From Enchytraeus crypticus (lineage: Eukaryota > Annelida > Clitellata > Enchytraeida > Enchytraeidae), in contig CAJHZI010000424.1 in the NCBI GenBank assembly GCA_905160935.1, positions 750,001 through 814,000 on the forward strand: a stretch of DNA of 64,000 nt. The letters are read 5' to 3'. Positions 24,118 through 34,102 of the stretch are shown one piece after another (the stretch's first letter is position 1; the number at the start of each line of letters is the position of its first letter). Below the pieces are notes generated by a model that saw only the letters and a list, made by a program, of their open reading frames with translations, was not told the origin of the DNA and made no database searches. Both the position numbers and the translations under genes were made by a program.

Positions 24118-24752
24118 TACTTTCTCTATGCTAAGAGGAGGGGGTGTAGTCTTTTGGCTGAGAGGACGGGGTGTGATCTCTAGGCTGTGATGAGGGGGTG
24201 TGGTTTCTAGGCTGAAAGTAAGGGGTGTGGTCTCTAGGCTGAGAGGAGGGGATGTGGTCTCTAGGCTGAGAGGAGGGGGTGTAGTCTTTTGGCTGAGAGG
24301 AGGGGGTGTGGTCTCTAGGCTGAGAGGAGGGGTGTGGTCTCTAGGTTGAGAGGAGGAGGTGTGGTCTCTAAGCTGAGATGAGGGGGTGTGATCTCTAGGT
24401 TGAGAGGATGAGGTGTGGTCTCTAGGCTGAGAGGAGGGGATGTGGTCTCTAGGCTGAGAGGAGGGGGTGTAGTCTTTTGGCTGAGAGGAGGGGGTGTGGT
24501 CTCTAGGCTGAGAGGAGGGGTGGGGTCTCTAGGGTGAGAGGAGGAGGTGTGGTCTCTAAGCTGAGATGAGGGGGTGTGATCTCTAGGTTGAGAGGATGAG
24601 GTGTGGTCTCTAGGCTGAGAGGAGGGGATGTGGTTTCTAGGCTGTGATGAGGGGGTGTGGTCTCTAGGCTGAGAGGAGGGGATGTGGTCTCTAGGCTGAG
24701 ATGAGGGGGTGTGGTCTCTAGGCTGAGAGGAGGGGGTGTGGGAGACCCCTGT
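24118..24752. repeat. 27-bp G-rich minisatellite with 188-bp higher-order unit
   Basis: About 23 units of CTGAGAGGAGGGGGTGTGGT plus CTCTAGG. Variant units (gatgtgg, gtagtcttttgg, gatgagg) recur in the same order, giving a 188-bp higher-order period (for example 24251 and 24439). One strand is strongly G-rich. The long open frame on - is repeat translation. Confidence 0.9.
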
Positions 24753-25197
24753 CCCCGCGCCCCCGTATAGACTCAGCCTGGTCTCGTTCACTGAAAATAT
24801 AAGTAAGTCCACCAATCAATGAATAGGAAATAAATAAATAAACAGACCATTATAATTATAGAATCACTTAATAAATATAGTAATAAAATAATATAAATAT
24901 GGATTTTTATAGAAAATATGATTATATTATTTAAAACCTAATTATATATTTTAATATTGAAATATTACTTTGTAGAATATAATTATGTATTCATTTTTGT
25001 GAGACTCAGCAGTGTTAACAAAAACATTAGAAACGTTGAATAAAAAATTAATAAAGTATTTTATTAATAGTTAATTAATTAATAATAAATAAATAAATTA
25101 AGATCAATTCATTGTTCGATGAAGTGCTCTCTAGCGAGCGTGGAAGCATACTCTTGGTGGGACATATCTACTTTGAACTTACCAATTCAGTAAAAAG

Positions 25198-25198
<1 letters not shown>
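24753..25198. other. AT-rich, nothing recognised
   Basis: Taataaata-type low-complexity sequence. Confidence 0.5.

Positions 25199-25275
<77 letters not shown>
25199..25275. repeat. (TA)n microsatellite
   Basis: About 38 uninterrupted TA dinucleotides. Confidence 0.95.
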
Positions 25276-25277
<2 letters not shown>

Positions 25278-25904
25278 GGTTAAATTTAAAAGCATAGTCT
25301 TACCCACCAAGCAACCACCTATTGAGAGTTAATATCGATTAAGAGTCAAATGGGAGTTAATATCGATGAGAACTAGTGAAATATAGCTATCAATTTATTA
25401 CATATTATATATTAATATAGTTATAAATTTATCATAGCAGCGATGCTCGTTCTATAGCATAAAAGCATACATTTATTCGGCTTTGAAAATATAATCTTAT
25501 ACTCACATTATTAATTATATTTTATTTATTACGGACAGTAAAAGCACAAATTTGTTCATGAATTTGTTTTATTTCAAACTCATGAAATTGAAAGTGATTC
25601 TAGAATCCATGCAAGAAGCACTATGAAAATTCGTGGCACAACGTAGCGCTGAATAGTAGCTAACAGCAACTATTAGTGTCCGTTATTTGACTGACTTATC
25701 CATTAGTAAAATACATAATATTCTTTATTTATTATTAAATGCTCTTTTTCAAATATTGCAATTTAGAAAATATATTTTGAGACACAAGAAACCTAACTTC
25801 TTGCTCGAAGATTATGCTCGATGTGATTTTTCTGACAAATTCTCCTTTCAATTGGCCAATTTTAACGAGTTTCTCTAATGATATTAATAGTTAAAGTGCT
25901 ACTG

Positions 25905-26025
25905 TCATCAATGACAGCATCGAGCACTATTGATACAAATCCAAGCCCGTAAGAAAAATGGTCAAAAACGGTGAAAATTCCAAAATCTAGAAAATCAGTT
26001 CAAAGATAAGAGGCATTCAGTTAAT
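25905..26025 (+). repeat. unnamed dispersed repeat (copy 3)
   Basis: Contains atcgagcactattgatacaaat and ccaaaatctagaaaatcagttc, as in copies at 6433 (-) and 62440 (+). Frame broken. Confidence 0.6.
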
Positions 26026-26164
26026 TATACTTCAATGCTCTAATACACAGTTTAAGAGTAAATTAATAATCTGAACTGTATAATTACGATACTCTACATT
26101 TAAATGTTAAAACAACTTACAAGATATCCAGCTCCTGGCTCTGTCATCTCTACCTCTCCTATGG

Positions 26165-26360
26165 CGCTCTCGCAGTGAACATATAGCTTGAACGTACAAT
26201 TTTCCTGCACAGTGTACACATTTGTATATCAGTGTACAAATGGCTTGAACGTACAATCTTCCTGCACAGTGTACACATTTTGATATCAGTGTACAAATAG
26301 CTTGAACGTACAATCTTCCTGAACAGTGTACACATTTTTATATAAGTGAACAAATAGCTT
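26165..26360 (+). repeat. 64-bp tandem repeat, three copies
   Basis: Three units with tagcttgaacgtacaat, cttcctgcacagtgtacacat and tatcagtgtacaaa. A fourth unit lies beyond an inserted LINE piece, at about 26930..26985. Confidence 0.85.
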
Positions 26361-26929
26361 TATAAAGGATAATGGTGAGTTGGAAAAGAGGTTACTAGTA
26401 GGATTTAGGCTGGGTGGACAACGTAGAGGGCAGCTAGTGTAGTGCTGTGTGATAAGAAAATTCCACTATGATTGAAGGGAAATTTTAAAATTCTGTGGTA
26501 ATGCCAGTGCTGATGTATGGTTTGGAGTGTTGGGCACTCGGAAAGGAAACATTTACAGAGTTCGCATGTAACAGAAATGCAAATGTTACGTCTAATGTGT
26601 GGTAAAACTAGGAAAGGCTGAATGGAAAATGAGTATGTGAGGATGAATTTGAATGTCGAGTGGATCAGGGATAGGTTGGCTCAGTCGAGAATGAGATGGT
26701 ATGGGCATATTGCGAGAAAGGTAGATGATAATGATGTAAAGAGAGTTTGGAGGTAGGAGCTGGATGAGAGGTAGACCACAAAGGACGTGAGATGCGGTGA
26801 TTAAGTAGCACATGAAAATTGGGGATTGATGATGATATAGTATGGCACAGAGAGGATTATAGAGAGTGTATCCCTAATCTAGTTAAACTGGAATTTAAAG
26901 GAAGAAGATGATGATGCTGATAACGATGA
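26361..26929 (+). mobile_element. 5'-truncated LINE insertion with 14-bp duplication
   Basis: Splits the 64-bp tandem array. The 14-mer TGAACAAATAGCTT flanks it on both sides (26347..26360 and 26930..26943). The inside reads as a decayed LINE 3' end: blocks resembling MYGLECWALG, MQMLRLMCGKTRK, NVEWIRDRLAQSRMRWYGHIARKVDDNDVKRVW. It ends in tagttaaactggaatttaaagga followed by (GAT)n, the same tail found on SINE-1 copies. Confidence 0.75.
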
Positions 26930-26984
26930 TGAACAAATAGCTTGAACTTACTATCATCCTGCACAGTGTACACTTTTATATAGC

Positions 26985-27265
26985 TTTTTCTGTAGTGTTC
27001 TGCCATGTGGCAAGTCCAAGGTACATATTCCTACTCATATGCTGCCGTCCACGTTCCATGAAGAGCACCCCATCAATCGACTAGTTAATCCCTTCACAAA
27101 ACGCTATGCCTTATTCGCACCTTAATATAGCCTATATATTGGGAATGGTGTGGTTTCTGAGATGATTTCTCGTTGACTTCCTCAGTTCTTGCTCAGTCAT
27201 GCCTTACGACAAGTGCTGTTTACTGTTAGTCTATTCTTCAGCGTTCCTGACAAAGCACGGGAATA
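26985..27265 (-). repeat. mosaic SINE-2
   Basis: On -: head cccgtgctttgtcagg...ctgaagaatagactaac...cttgtcgtaag, body aaggcatagcgttttgtgaagggatta, tail ttggacttgccacatggcagaacact. It lies next to the fourth 64-bp unit. Confidence 0.7.
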
Positions 27266-27684
27266 CATATATTGCAGTGCACACTTAGGTTGATGATGCA
27301 GTCTTATTTCGCATATTGTACTTTTCTCTATTTCCACTCTCCACAGAGCATGAGCATAGAATATTTCTACAAGCCTTCATTACAATTACATAAGTTTGAT
27401 AGCAGGCTTAAACGTACAGGAGTAAAACAGTTTCTTCACACATTATTCATATACTGTATATGAATATATATACAGTACACATAGTTTATATTTACAGTAC
27501 ACATAGTTTGTACGCGCATCCAATCCCAATATCGTATACATTAATATGGCAGTATAGGGTACAACTGTACATAATATGCGAGTATAAGTAGCTTGTAAGT
27601 TCAAATTCGTCGTACTGCGAACTGTACAAATATGTTAGTTAAACTGCATATTGAACGTAGCATAATATAAAAAACATATTCTCT

Positions 27685-27865
27685 TGAATCCCAGTTTAAC
27701 TTGGGTTGGAATTATAAAATTTTGTAGCAGTTTCTAAAGCCTAGGCGCTCACCAACCGTATGCTATTCTGACATTAATTTGGATTTTATTGTTCTGTCGC
27801 CTCTTACGACACGTATATTCCACAGTTGGTCTATTCTTCAACAACCCGGGCATGACACGGCTAGT
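27685..27865 (-). repeat. mosaic SINE-1
   Basis: On -: head ccgtgtcatgcccggg...ttgaagaatagaccaac...cgtgtcgtaagaggcgac, body gagcgcctaggcttta, tail aaactgggattcaag. Confidence 0.75.
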
Positions 27866-27969
27866 AACGTAAAATAACATGCTCTGTATAATATTCAATG
27901 TCTGTAAATGTTATATTGGATATCTAGCTCAGCTTTATTATGACCACGCAGCTAATCATCTCTCACTCC

Positions 27970-28130
27970 ATTAGTGCACAGCCTATTGGCAGGTCTATAG
28001 CATCTAACTTCTCCAAATTATATCCTTTGCCCTTGTCTTCATATCAAAATATGAATTAGATATCAAATCATCCAGGATCTCAAACCTCGGTCTTCCTCTA
28101 ACCTTTTTTCCTTCCATTTTTTTTGTTCTC
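27970..28130 (-). mobile_element. RTE-like LINE 3' fragment (part 1)
   Basis: Starts tagtgcacagcctattggcagg and runs to ccttccatt, then is interrupted by a 5S-derived SINE. It resumes at 28440. Confidence 0.7.
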
Positions 28131-28437
28131 ATAGTTACACACATGACAGACCGCATATGCTACATTGTTTCCATTCTTGGTTTCTGTTTGTAGTTTTTCA
28201 TTATTTCCTTCATTCCTTTCCATAGTTATTAGTAATCGTTGCCTTTTGTTGGCGCATCAATTGCAGCCGGCGCGGATTTAGGAATAACCTTCCAACACCC
28301 TCGGGATTTTTTCTTTCAAAGCCGTCAGCACTTAGTTTTTCAAGGTGGTCGCCCACGAAGTACTAACCGGTGCGATGGAGCTTAACTTCTTTCAACTGAC
28401 GCGCAGCTTTATCGAGTGCGCCAATCCCGCCCTTCAA
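28131..28437 (-). repeat. 5S-rRNA-derived SINE inserted in LINE fragment
   Basis: Best copy. On - it begins gcgggattggcgcactcgataaag and has the 5S-like stretch agttaagctcc ... ccggttagtacttcgtgggcgaccaccttg ... aagtgctg. This matches the 3' half of 5S rRNA, including the internal control region. Then come the body (gtgttggaaggttattcctaaatcc, gccggctgcaattg) and a tail with cacacatg. Confidence 0.8.
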
Positions 28438-28439
28438 TT

Positions 28440-28640
28440 CAATTGCCTCTTTCAGTAGATCATTCCCTCTCAGTACTTGGCTCAACCAGTTCTTCTTTCT
28501 CTTCCTATGATATCTAGCAATTTTTTATTTTTATCAGCCCTGTTGAGCACTTCTTCATAATTTTTCAATCCATTTGATCTTTTCCATACTTCACCCTAGC
28601 CAAATTTCGAACGCTTCCACTTTCCTAATATCCTCCTATT
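28440..28640 (-). mobile_element. RTE-like LINE 3' fragment (part 2)
   Basis: Continues part 1: gcctctttcagtagatcattccc, ccagttcttctttctcttcct, ttccatacttcaccc. Confidence 0.6.
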
Positions 28641-28848
28641 GTAACGATATTGTTAAAGAGTTAAGGATATCTTAATACTAAAAATCCTGGACCTGGCCAG
28701 GATTTGAATATACAACTTCCAGACTCAATTATGGCGCAAGCGACACAAAGCCACATCATTACTTAACTCAGCCTCCATCACTTCACACTTGTCTACCCTA
28801 CACTGAAATCTTGAAGCTGTATCAGCGTTCTTGATGTTCATACATGAC

Positions 28849-28912
28849 GGCAGCTGCCATGATAGCTGCCATGATAGCTGCCATGATAGCTGCCATGATA
28901 GCTGTCATGGAC
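28849..28912. repeat. 12-bp tandem repeat (atgatagctgcc)
   Basis: About five units. Confidence 0.9.
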
Positions 28913-29480
28913 CTCCAGTTAGGAGGGGGTTGTCTAAGACTAGGATTAATGTAAGAATGCCGTATGCGCTAAAACAGTAAACAGCTTCGTGTAATCAAAT
29001 TTACCGAAGAATAGAAATCATAATAAGAATTTTTCTGTACACTAAATCTACATATTATTTTCTAACAAATGGCTAATTCCTATTCGCAGTCTTCTTCTCC
29101 ACCAGTCCTACAGAAGTCCAATCGTCCAACAAATTGATGACATCACGAAGTCTTCCGCCAAACCTCAATGTATATTTCTTATTAGAAGCAATGCTCTCTG
29201 AGATAATTTTTCATTGTTTTCCTCAGCTTGTGTTTTATAATCTAGCTTATTATTCGAGTATTTAGCGGTGTAATTACTGAGCATTGGGCCTGACACAACA
29301 AACGACAATTTAGCCATTACTGTACTTCGAGTGAACTCAACAACTGAGATGTTGTTAACCGTAAATACTTTAGGTCTAAATTGGAGGATTTTTCACTACG
29401 TGATCACAAGAGGTTCGGAATGTTAGATGTTAAAGATCCACTCATACGTGGACACGAATAGGAGAACGAATGGCAGAGTA
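28913..29480. other. intergenic, nothing recognised
   Basis: No coding or repeat signature seen. Confidence 0.4.
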
Positions 29481-29494
29481 GAGTAACAGCGTTA

Positions 29495-29523
29495 TATGCC
29501 TTGGGCCTGCCAGTAGGCAGTGC

Positions 29524-29563
<40 letters not shown>

Positions 29564-29592
29564 AGGGAGGGAGAGAGAGAGAAAGAGATTAC
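29495..29592 (+). repeat. LINE/SINE-2 tail stem-loop with (GA)n
   Basis: GGCCTGCCAGTAGGCAGTGCATT followed by about 70 bases of (GA)n. Only the tail of the retroposon remains. Confidence 0.75.
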
Positions 29593-29696
29593 AAGGCGTG
29601 ACTACGACCTCAGGACAGATGACAACAACTTGAAATTCCTACACTAACTTAAAACATAAATCATCCTAGCACGCTGGAGATCGAATGAAGCAGACT

Positions 29697-29775
29697 TTAA
29701 TAATAATAATAATAATAATAATAGTAATAATAAAGGTTTAACGTCCGTTTCCTCATGATGTCAGGGACGTCATCA
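29697..29775 (-). repeat. (AAT)n with SINE-B tail
   Basis: (TAA)n then aaaggtttaacgtccgtttcc and atgatgtcagggacgtc. Confidence 0.75.
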
Positions 29776-29807
29776 TCATAATCAATGAAGCAGACTTTAA
29801 TAAAAAA

Positions 29808-29940
29808 GGTTCATGAAGCTAGTGTTAACGTCAGTTTTCTAGCTTGAAAGCGATGTCAGTGACGGGCGAGCCCAGGAATTGAACCCCGCACATACTGATC
29901 CGCAGTCGAACAACTTACCAACATCGCCACTGGCTCCAAC
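29808..29940 (-). repeat. tRNA-derived SINE
   Basis: Full-length reverse copy, from ggagccagtggcgatgttgg to aaactgacgttaacact on -. B-box-like ggttcaattcc. Confidence 0.8.
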
Positions 29941-29964
29941 CAGTAACAACAGTAGAGTAAAGAA

Positions 29965-30145
29965 AAAAATAATTAATTTATTAATAATAATAATAATAAT
30001 AATATTAATAATACTAATAATAATATGAATATTAATAAAAATCATAATACTAATGATGATGACGATGATGATGATGATGACGACGACGACGACTACTACG
30101 ACGATGATAATTTTTATGATGAAGCTGATGATGATGATAGTACTA
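29965..30145. repeat. (AAT)n / (GAT)n trinucleotide tract
   Basis: Interrupted aat, gat and gac repeats. Confidence 0.9.
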
Positions 30146-30184
30146 AAACATAACAAATCATTAATTAAAATTTCAATTCAAAAT

Positions 30185-30335
30185 AATATAAAATTTTTAA
30201 CGTCCGTTTCCTCATGCAAGGATAATGTCAGAGATGTTCGCCCGCCTATCGTCATCACTACATATCGAGTTACCCAAACTATTAAAAGCACGTGCTGAAG
30301 AGAATTAAAAGAGACCTTATTCTGTGCCGGACCGA
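30185..30335 (-). repeat. SINE-B copy with body
   Basis: Block taacgtccgtttcctcatgcaagg, then tcgtcatcactacatatcgagt, acccaaac, ctgaagaga, and ggaccgatgatcaaag. Aligns by eye with 31186..31340. Confidence 0.65.
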
Positions 30336-31185
30336 TGATCAAAGAATAGTTACTTTGTAATTCAAGTTTAATTACATTTGCGTAAAGTTATTTCAGGAAT
30401 ATACTGTAGATCTATATAAGGAAGCATTAAATTAGAAAATTGCGCTTGTTTACTTGGCGCTAGTCAGAATATTGCTAAAATAGTCGATCTCAATGCTAAA
30501 TGAGTCATAAAATCATTTTCTTGGTTGTCATCTTTTACTAGAAAATGCACCTTAATCGAACTTTATTTAAGAGACGTCAGTTTAAAAGCCGTTTCTAGAT
30601 ATCTTCGCAATATACCAGTACCTACGTATGCAATTCATTACATTATTTCATTTATTTCAGCACCCGTTTTGGATAGACATAGGACACTATATTGAAGTCT
30701 AAAAACCAAATCAGCCTTATTAAATCGACAGCTATTTTTAATCTTAATATTACGCAATTTCTATGTTATTGTAGTCCAGATAAAGTTGTAAAAGAAGTAT
30801 TGATTGAAGTCTTTATTGAAGTTTGAAAACCCTTGAGACTTATTTTCAACGAGACACGATAAATTATTGGATGGTTAAAATAAAACGCATGGCGCTCGTG
30901 CAAGGTTTGGCATATGCCTAGCTTTTGTGAATAACTAAAATTGCTGTGAAACAGACTCAAAGCATTATAGTATCTATGAAGAGATGACTACGCTGCACAA
31001 AGATTAAGAACTAGAAGATGTGGCAAATTTAAATATTTCACTTCAAGCAATTCACATTTTTACCGCCTCAAGTAAACTCTCGCTCCCTACGAAAATAGAA
31101 ACAATGAGATGAGATGAGATTAGATAAGGGAAATAGGATGAGAAGAGATGCGATGAGATAGACTAAGTAATACAAGAATAATTAT
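30336..31185. other. intergenic, nothing recognised
   Basis: No gene seen. A short gatga-rich stretch lies at 31108..31160. Confidence 0.4.
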
Positions 31186-31340
31186 AGTAATAAAGATTTA
31201 ACGTCCGTTTCCTAATATAAGGATGGTATAGAAACGTTCCCCCATTACACGTGATTACAAATCGATTCACCCAAACGAACTGAAAAGTATGTTCTGAAGA
31301 AAAGAAAAAGATCCTAAATGGTGCAGGTACGGTAATCAAA
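31186..31340 (-). repeat. SINE-B copy with body
   Basis: Second body-bearing copy: taataaagatttaacgtccg, acgtgattacaaatcg, cacccaaacgaactg, gttctgaagaaaa. Confidence 0.65.
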
Positions 31341-31734
31341 AATCAGTCAAGCAAAATGATATAAATCAATGGTGGAAAGGGATGTGCTTTAAACCAACCA
31401 CCGATAGAGGAAATAGTAGAACATGAGCGAAGATCATGAAGCAGGCCGGAGCTACAAATAGTAGGACCTGAAAAAGAAAATGAGTGTCTACCGAATGCGG
31501 TGAGAGTATTTGGAGTTTGGAGCAGTTTGGCACACGAAGATCGAAACTTACGAGAAGATTGATATTAATTAAGGATTTGAAAGATAAGAAGATTTCAAAA
31601 GATAATTGCTTTTACAGTTAACACAGCAATTTCATAGGCTTAATTAATTCTTTGTACCAAATGAAGCCAATGAAGACTATTAAGTAAGGAACTAGAGGTG
31701 GCCTGAAAGTTTAAGGACCGACAGACAACACGTG

Positions 31735-31835
31735 CTAGAGACTTCTGAACTCGGTCAGATACTCGACCGTCACTGACATAGCTTTCGAATGTGGAAACTG
31801 ACGTTAACCTTAGCTTTATCAGCTTTTACACGTTG
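31735..31835 (+). repeat. tRNA-SINE fragment
   Basis: cggtcagatactcgaccg joined directly to cactgacatagctttcgaatg and gaaactgacgttaacc. The B-box part is deleted. Confidence 0.65.
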
Positions 31836-32455
31836 TAACGTTGTACACACAAAAGAGAGGAAGAAGGTAAGCTATATAACATTGATTTACATTAGTCAGG
31901 TTTAGAATGAACAATTGAGTTAGCAAGAAATACAGCTTAATTTATGTCAATAGATGACCGTATCTACAAACCCGTACACGTAACTTTAACGTACAATCTT
32001 CCATCATAGTGGTAAGTTTCACGGACTCACTTGGACAAGAAAGCATAAGACAACACTAGAAAAGACCTAAAAGTAAAACAGTAAACACGCATTATAGTGA
32101 TATGATCAACTATGTTGATATCTATCACGTTTAATACCGCATGTTTAAACCGTTAGGCAATTTAGACTATTTTCCGTAAAAGCAGTCCAGTGAATGTCCA
32201 AGGTTTTACTTACAGCTCAGCATACATATGTATATCTGCATAAGTAAGGATACCTAAGTGTATAAGTGAGACAGTGTATTGCATCATATGCGGGGGTGTA
32301 CAACTGATCTAAGCGCTCATATCCTAATACCTTATTCTCTATTGACCGTTATTTCATAGCGGCGGTGAAAAATCACGGACGGGTTTAAATTAGTTAATTC
32401 AAATAAAATATCATTTAGAATATTACTAGAGTTAAAAGACAATTATTAGGTGTTT
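31836..32455. other. intergenic, nothing recognised
   Basis: No coding or repeat signature seen. Confidence 0.4.
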
Positions 32456-32832
<377 letters not shown>

Positions 32833-33472
32833 ACCAGGACCACTCATTAGCAACGATGTATTTTAGCAACAACAACAAAACAATCAAAATCAGTACAACA
32901 ACAATAGAAACCATGGGGTGTCACTGTCATGCAACCGGCCAGCGCACGGTCTTATTTATTCTAATTGAACTATTTTTTAACTGTATGCATTGGTGTAAAT
33001 ATTTAATTGTATAAACTGAAAAAGTTATTGCCTCGTTGATGAAATATATGTCTATAATAATACAGTCTGTATGTAATATAATGTCTATATAGTACACACA
33101 CAATAGATTATATAATGTTTATGTACTTGTAGGTCTAAGTATGCATTTATTAGAATACTTGGACCCGTGTAGTTCAGTGCTTATGCGTATTTATTGAATA
33201 TGTGTATGTGTGTTCGTATATAGGCCCATTAATTCATATAGGCCCATTAAGTCATATAAGGCTGTACTTATGAGTCTGTAAGTGTATGTATAGAATTAGC
33301 TCAGTTGGCCTTTAAACTGAAGTATATTTAAGAAATTTAATCTTATAACTCTGTAAATATTTTATTGTTTTTAAATGTATATATTTTGCTGGAAAATGCA
33401 TGAATTTATATTAGACAGTAATTCACGGATTTGAATATAATACAACTGACGTTTGAGTGAAGCCTTCGATCC

Positions 33473-33745
33473 TTTGATCGTGGGCTTCATTAAAGAACTG
33501 AAGGTTAGCGTAGCCGCAGAGAACTGCTCTAGCACATAATTTGGCGGCCACTGAAGCCGCCAATCAGGCTTCATCAAAGAACTGTACTGATGGTTAGAGT
33601 AACCACAGAGAACTGCTCTAACACATAATTGACAGCTAGTGAAGCCGTCAAGCAGGTCTCATCAAAGCACTGATGGTTAGAGTAGCCGCAGAGAACTACT
33701 CTAGTACATTATTGGCGGCTACTGAAGCCGCTTATTAGGTCATTT
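33473..33745 (+). repeat. 85-90-bp tandem repeat, three copies, upstream of PLE
   Basis: Units share ttcatcaaagaactg, atggttagagtagccgcagagaactgctct, acataatt and ggcggctactgaagccg. Each unit ends in a short hairpin (ggcggc/gccgcc). Their position just before a TATA motif and ribozyme suggests the 5' repeat region of the Penelope-like element. Confidence 0.75.
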
Positions 33746-33845
33746 AACTGCACTGGCATATTATTGGCTGTCACCTGTAGCTACTCTTGCTTCTGATTGG
33801 TTCGTGCTATCTCAAGCCTTAAACATCTAGCGGCTGAGACCAGCA

Positions 33846-33855
33846 GTATAAAAGG
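33846..33855 (+). promoter_or_regulatory. TATA-box-like motif
   Basis: GTATAAAAGG lies about 35 bases before the ribozyme core and 250 bases before ORF1. Spacing and consensus fit a core promoter; activity is inferred. Confidence 0.45.
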
Positions 33856-33880
33856 ACAGTAAAATTGTTTTATGTCATTT

Positions 33881-33924
33881 ATGTGTATCTGACGAAGATC
33901 ATTGCATCGAAACCGGTAATACAT
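33881..33924 (+). ncRNA. candidate type I hammerhead ribozyme of Penelope-like element
   Basis: Core CTGACGA at 33889..33895 and GAAAC at 33909..33913. Stem I: GTGTAT just before the core pairs with ATACAT at 33919..33924. Stem II is GAT (33897..33899) with ATC (33906..33908) and a six-base loop, plus one extra A before it. Stem III is the very short self-complementary ACCGGT with cleavage expected after A33918. Hammerheads with tiny stem III are established in Penelope-like elements, and a PLE reverse transcriptase lies downstream. Confidence 0.7.
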
Positions 33925-34016
33925 TAAAAGTTTGGATAGTGTAAAATACGAGTTTGTGTTGAAAATATCTTTAACATAATACTTCTAGTTATTATAGGAT
34001 TAAGTTTGCGTTTAAA

Positions 34017-34081
34017 ATCAACAAAACGTAATTAATCTAACGATAGTAAATCAACAAAACGTAATTAATCTAACGATAGTA
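34017..34081 (+). repeat. 32-bp direct repeat, two copies
   Basis: Two adjacent copies beginning atcaacaaaacgtaattaat, just before the ORF1 start. Confidence 0.9.
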
Positions 34082-34102
34082 CAGCAAGTTAGTGGAATAA
34101 CT

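Noticed and set aside
24315-24815. 166-residue Pro/Ser/Gln repeat protein on -
   Set aside because: Frame follows the 27-bp minisatellite unit (nine codons) and starts in adjacent unique sequence without gene signals.
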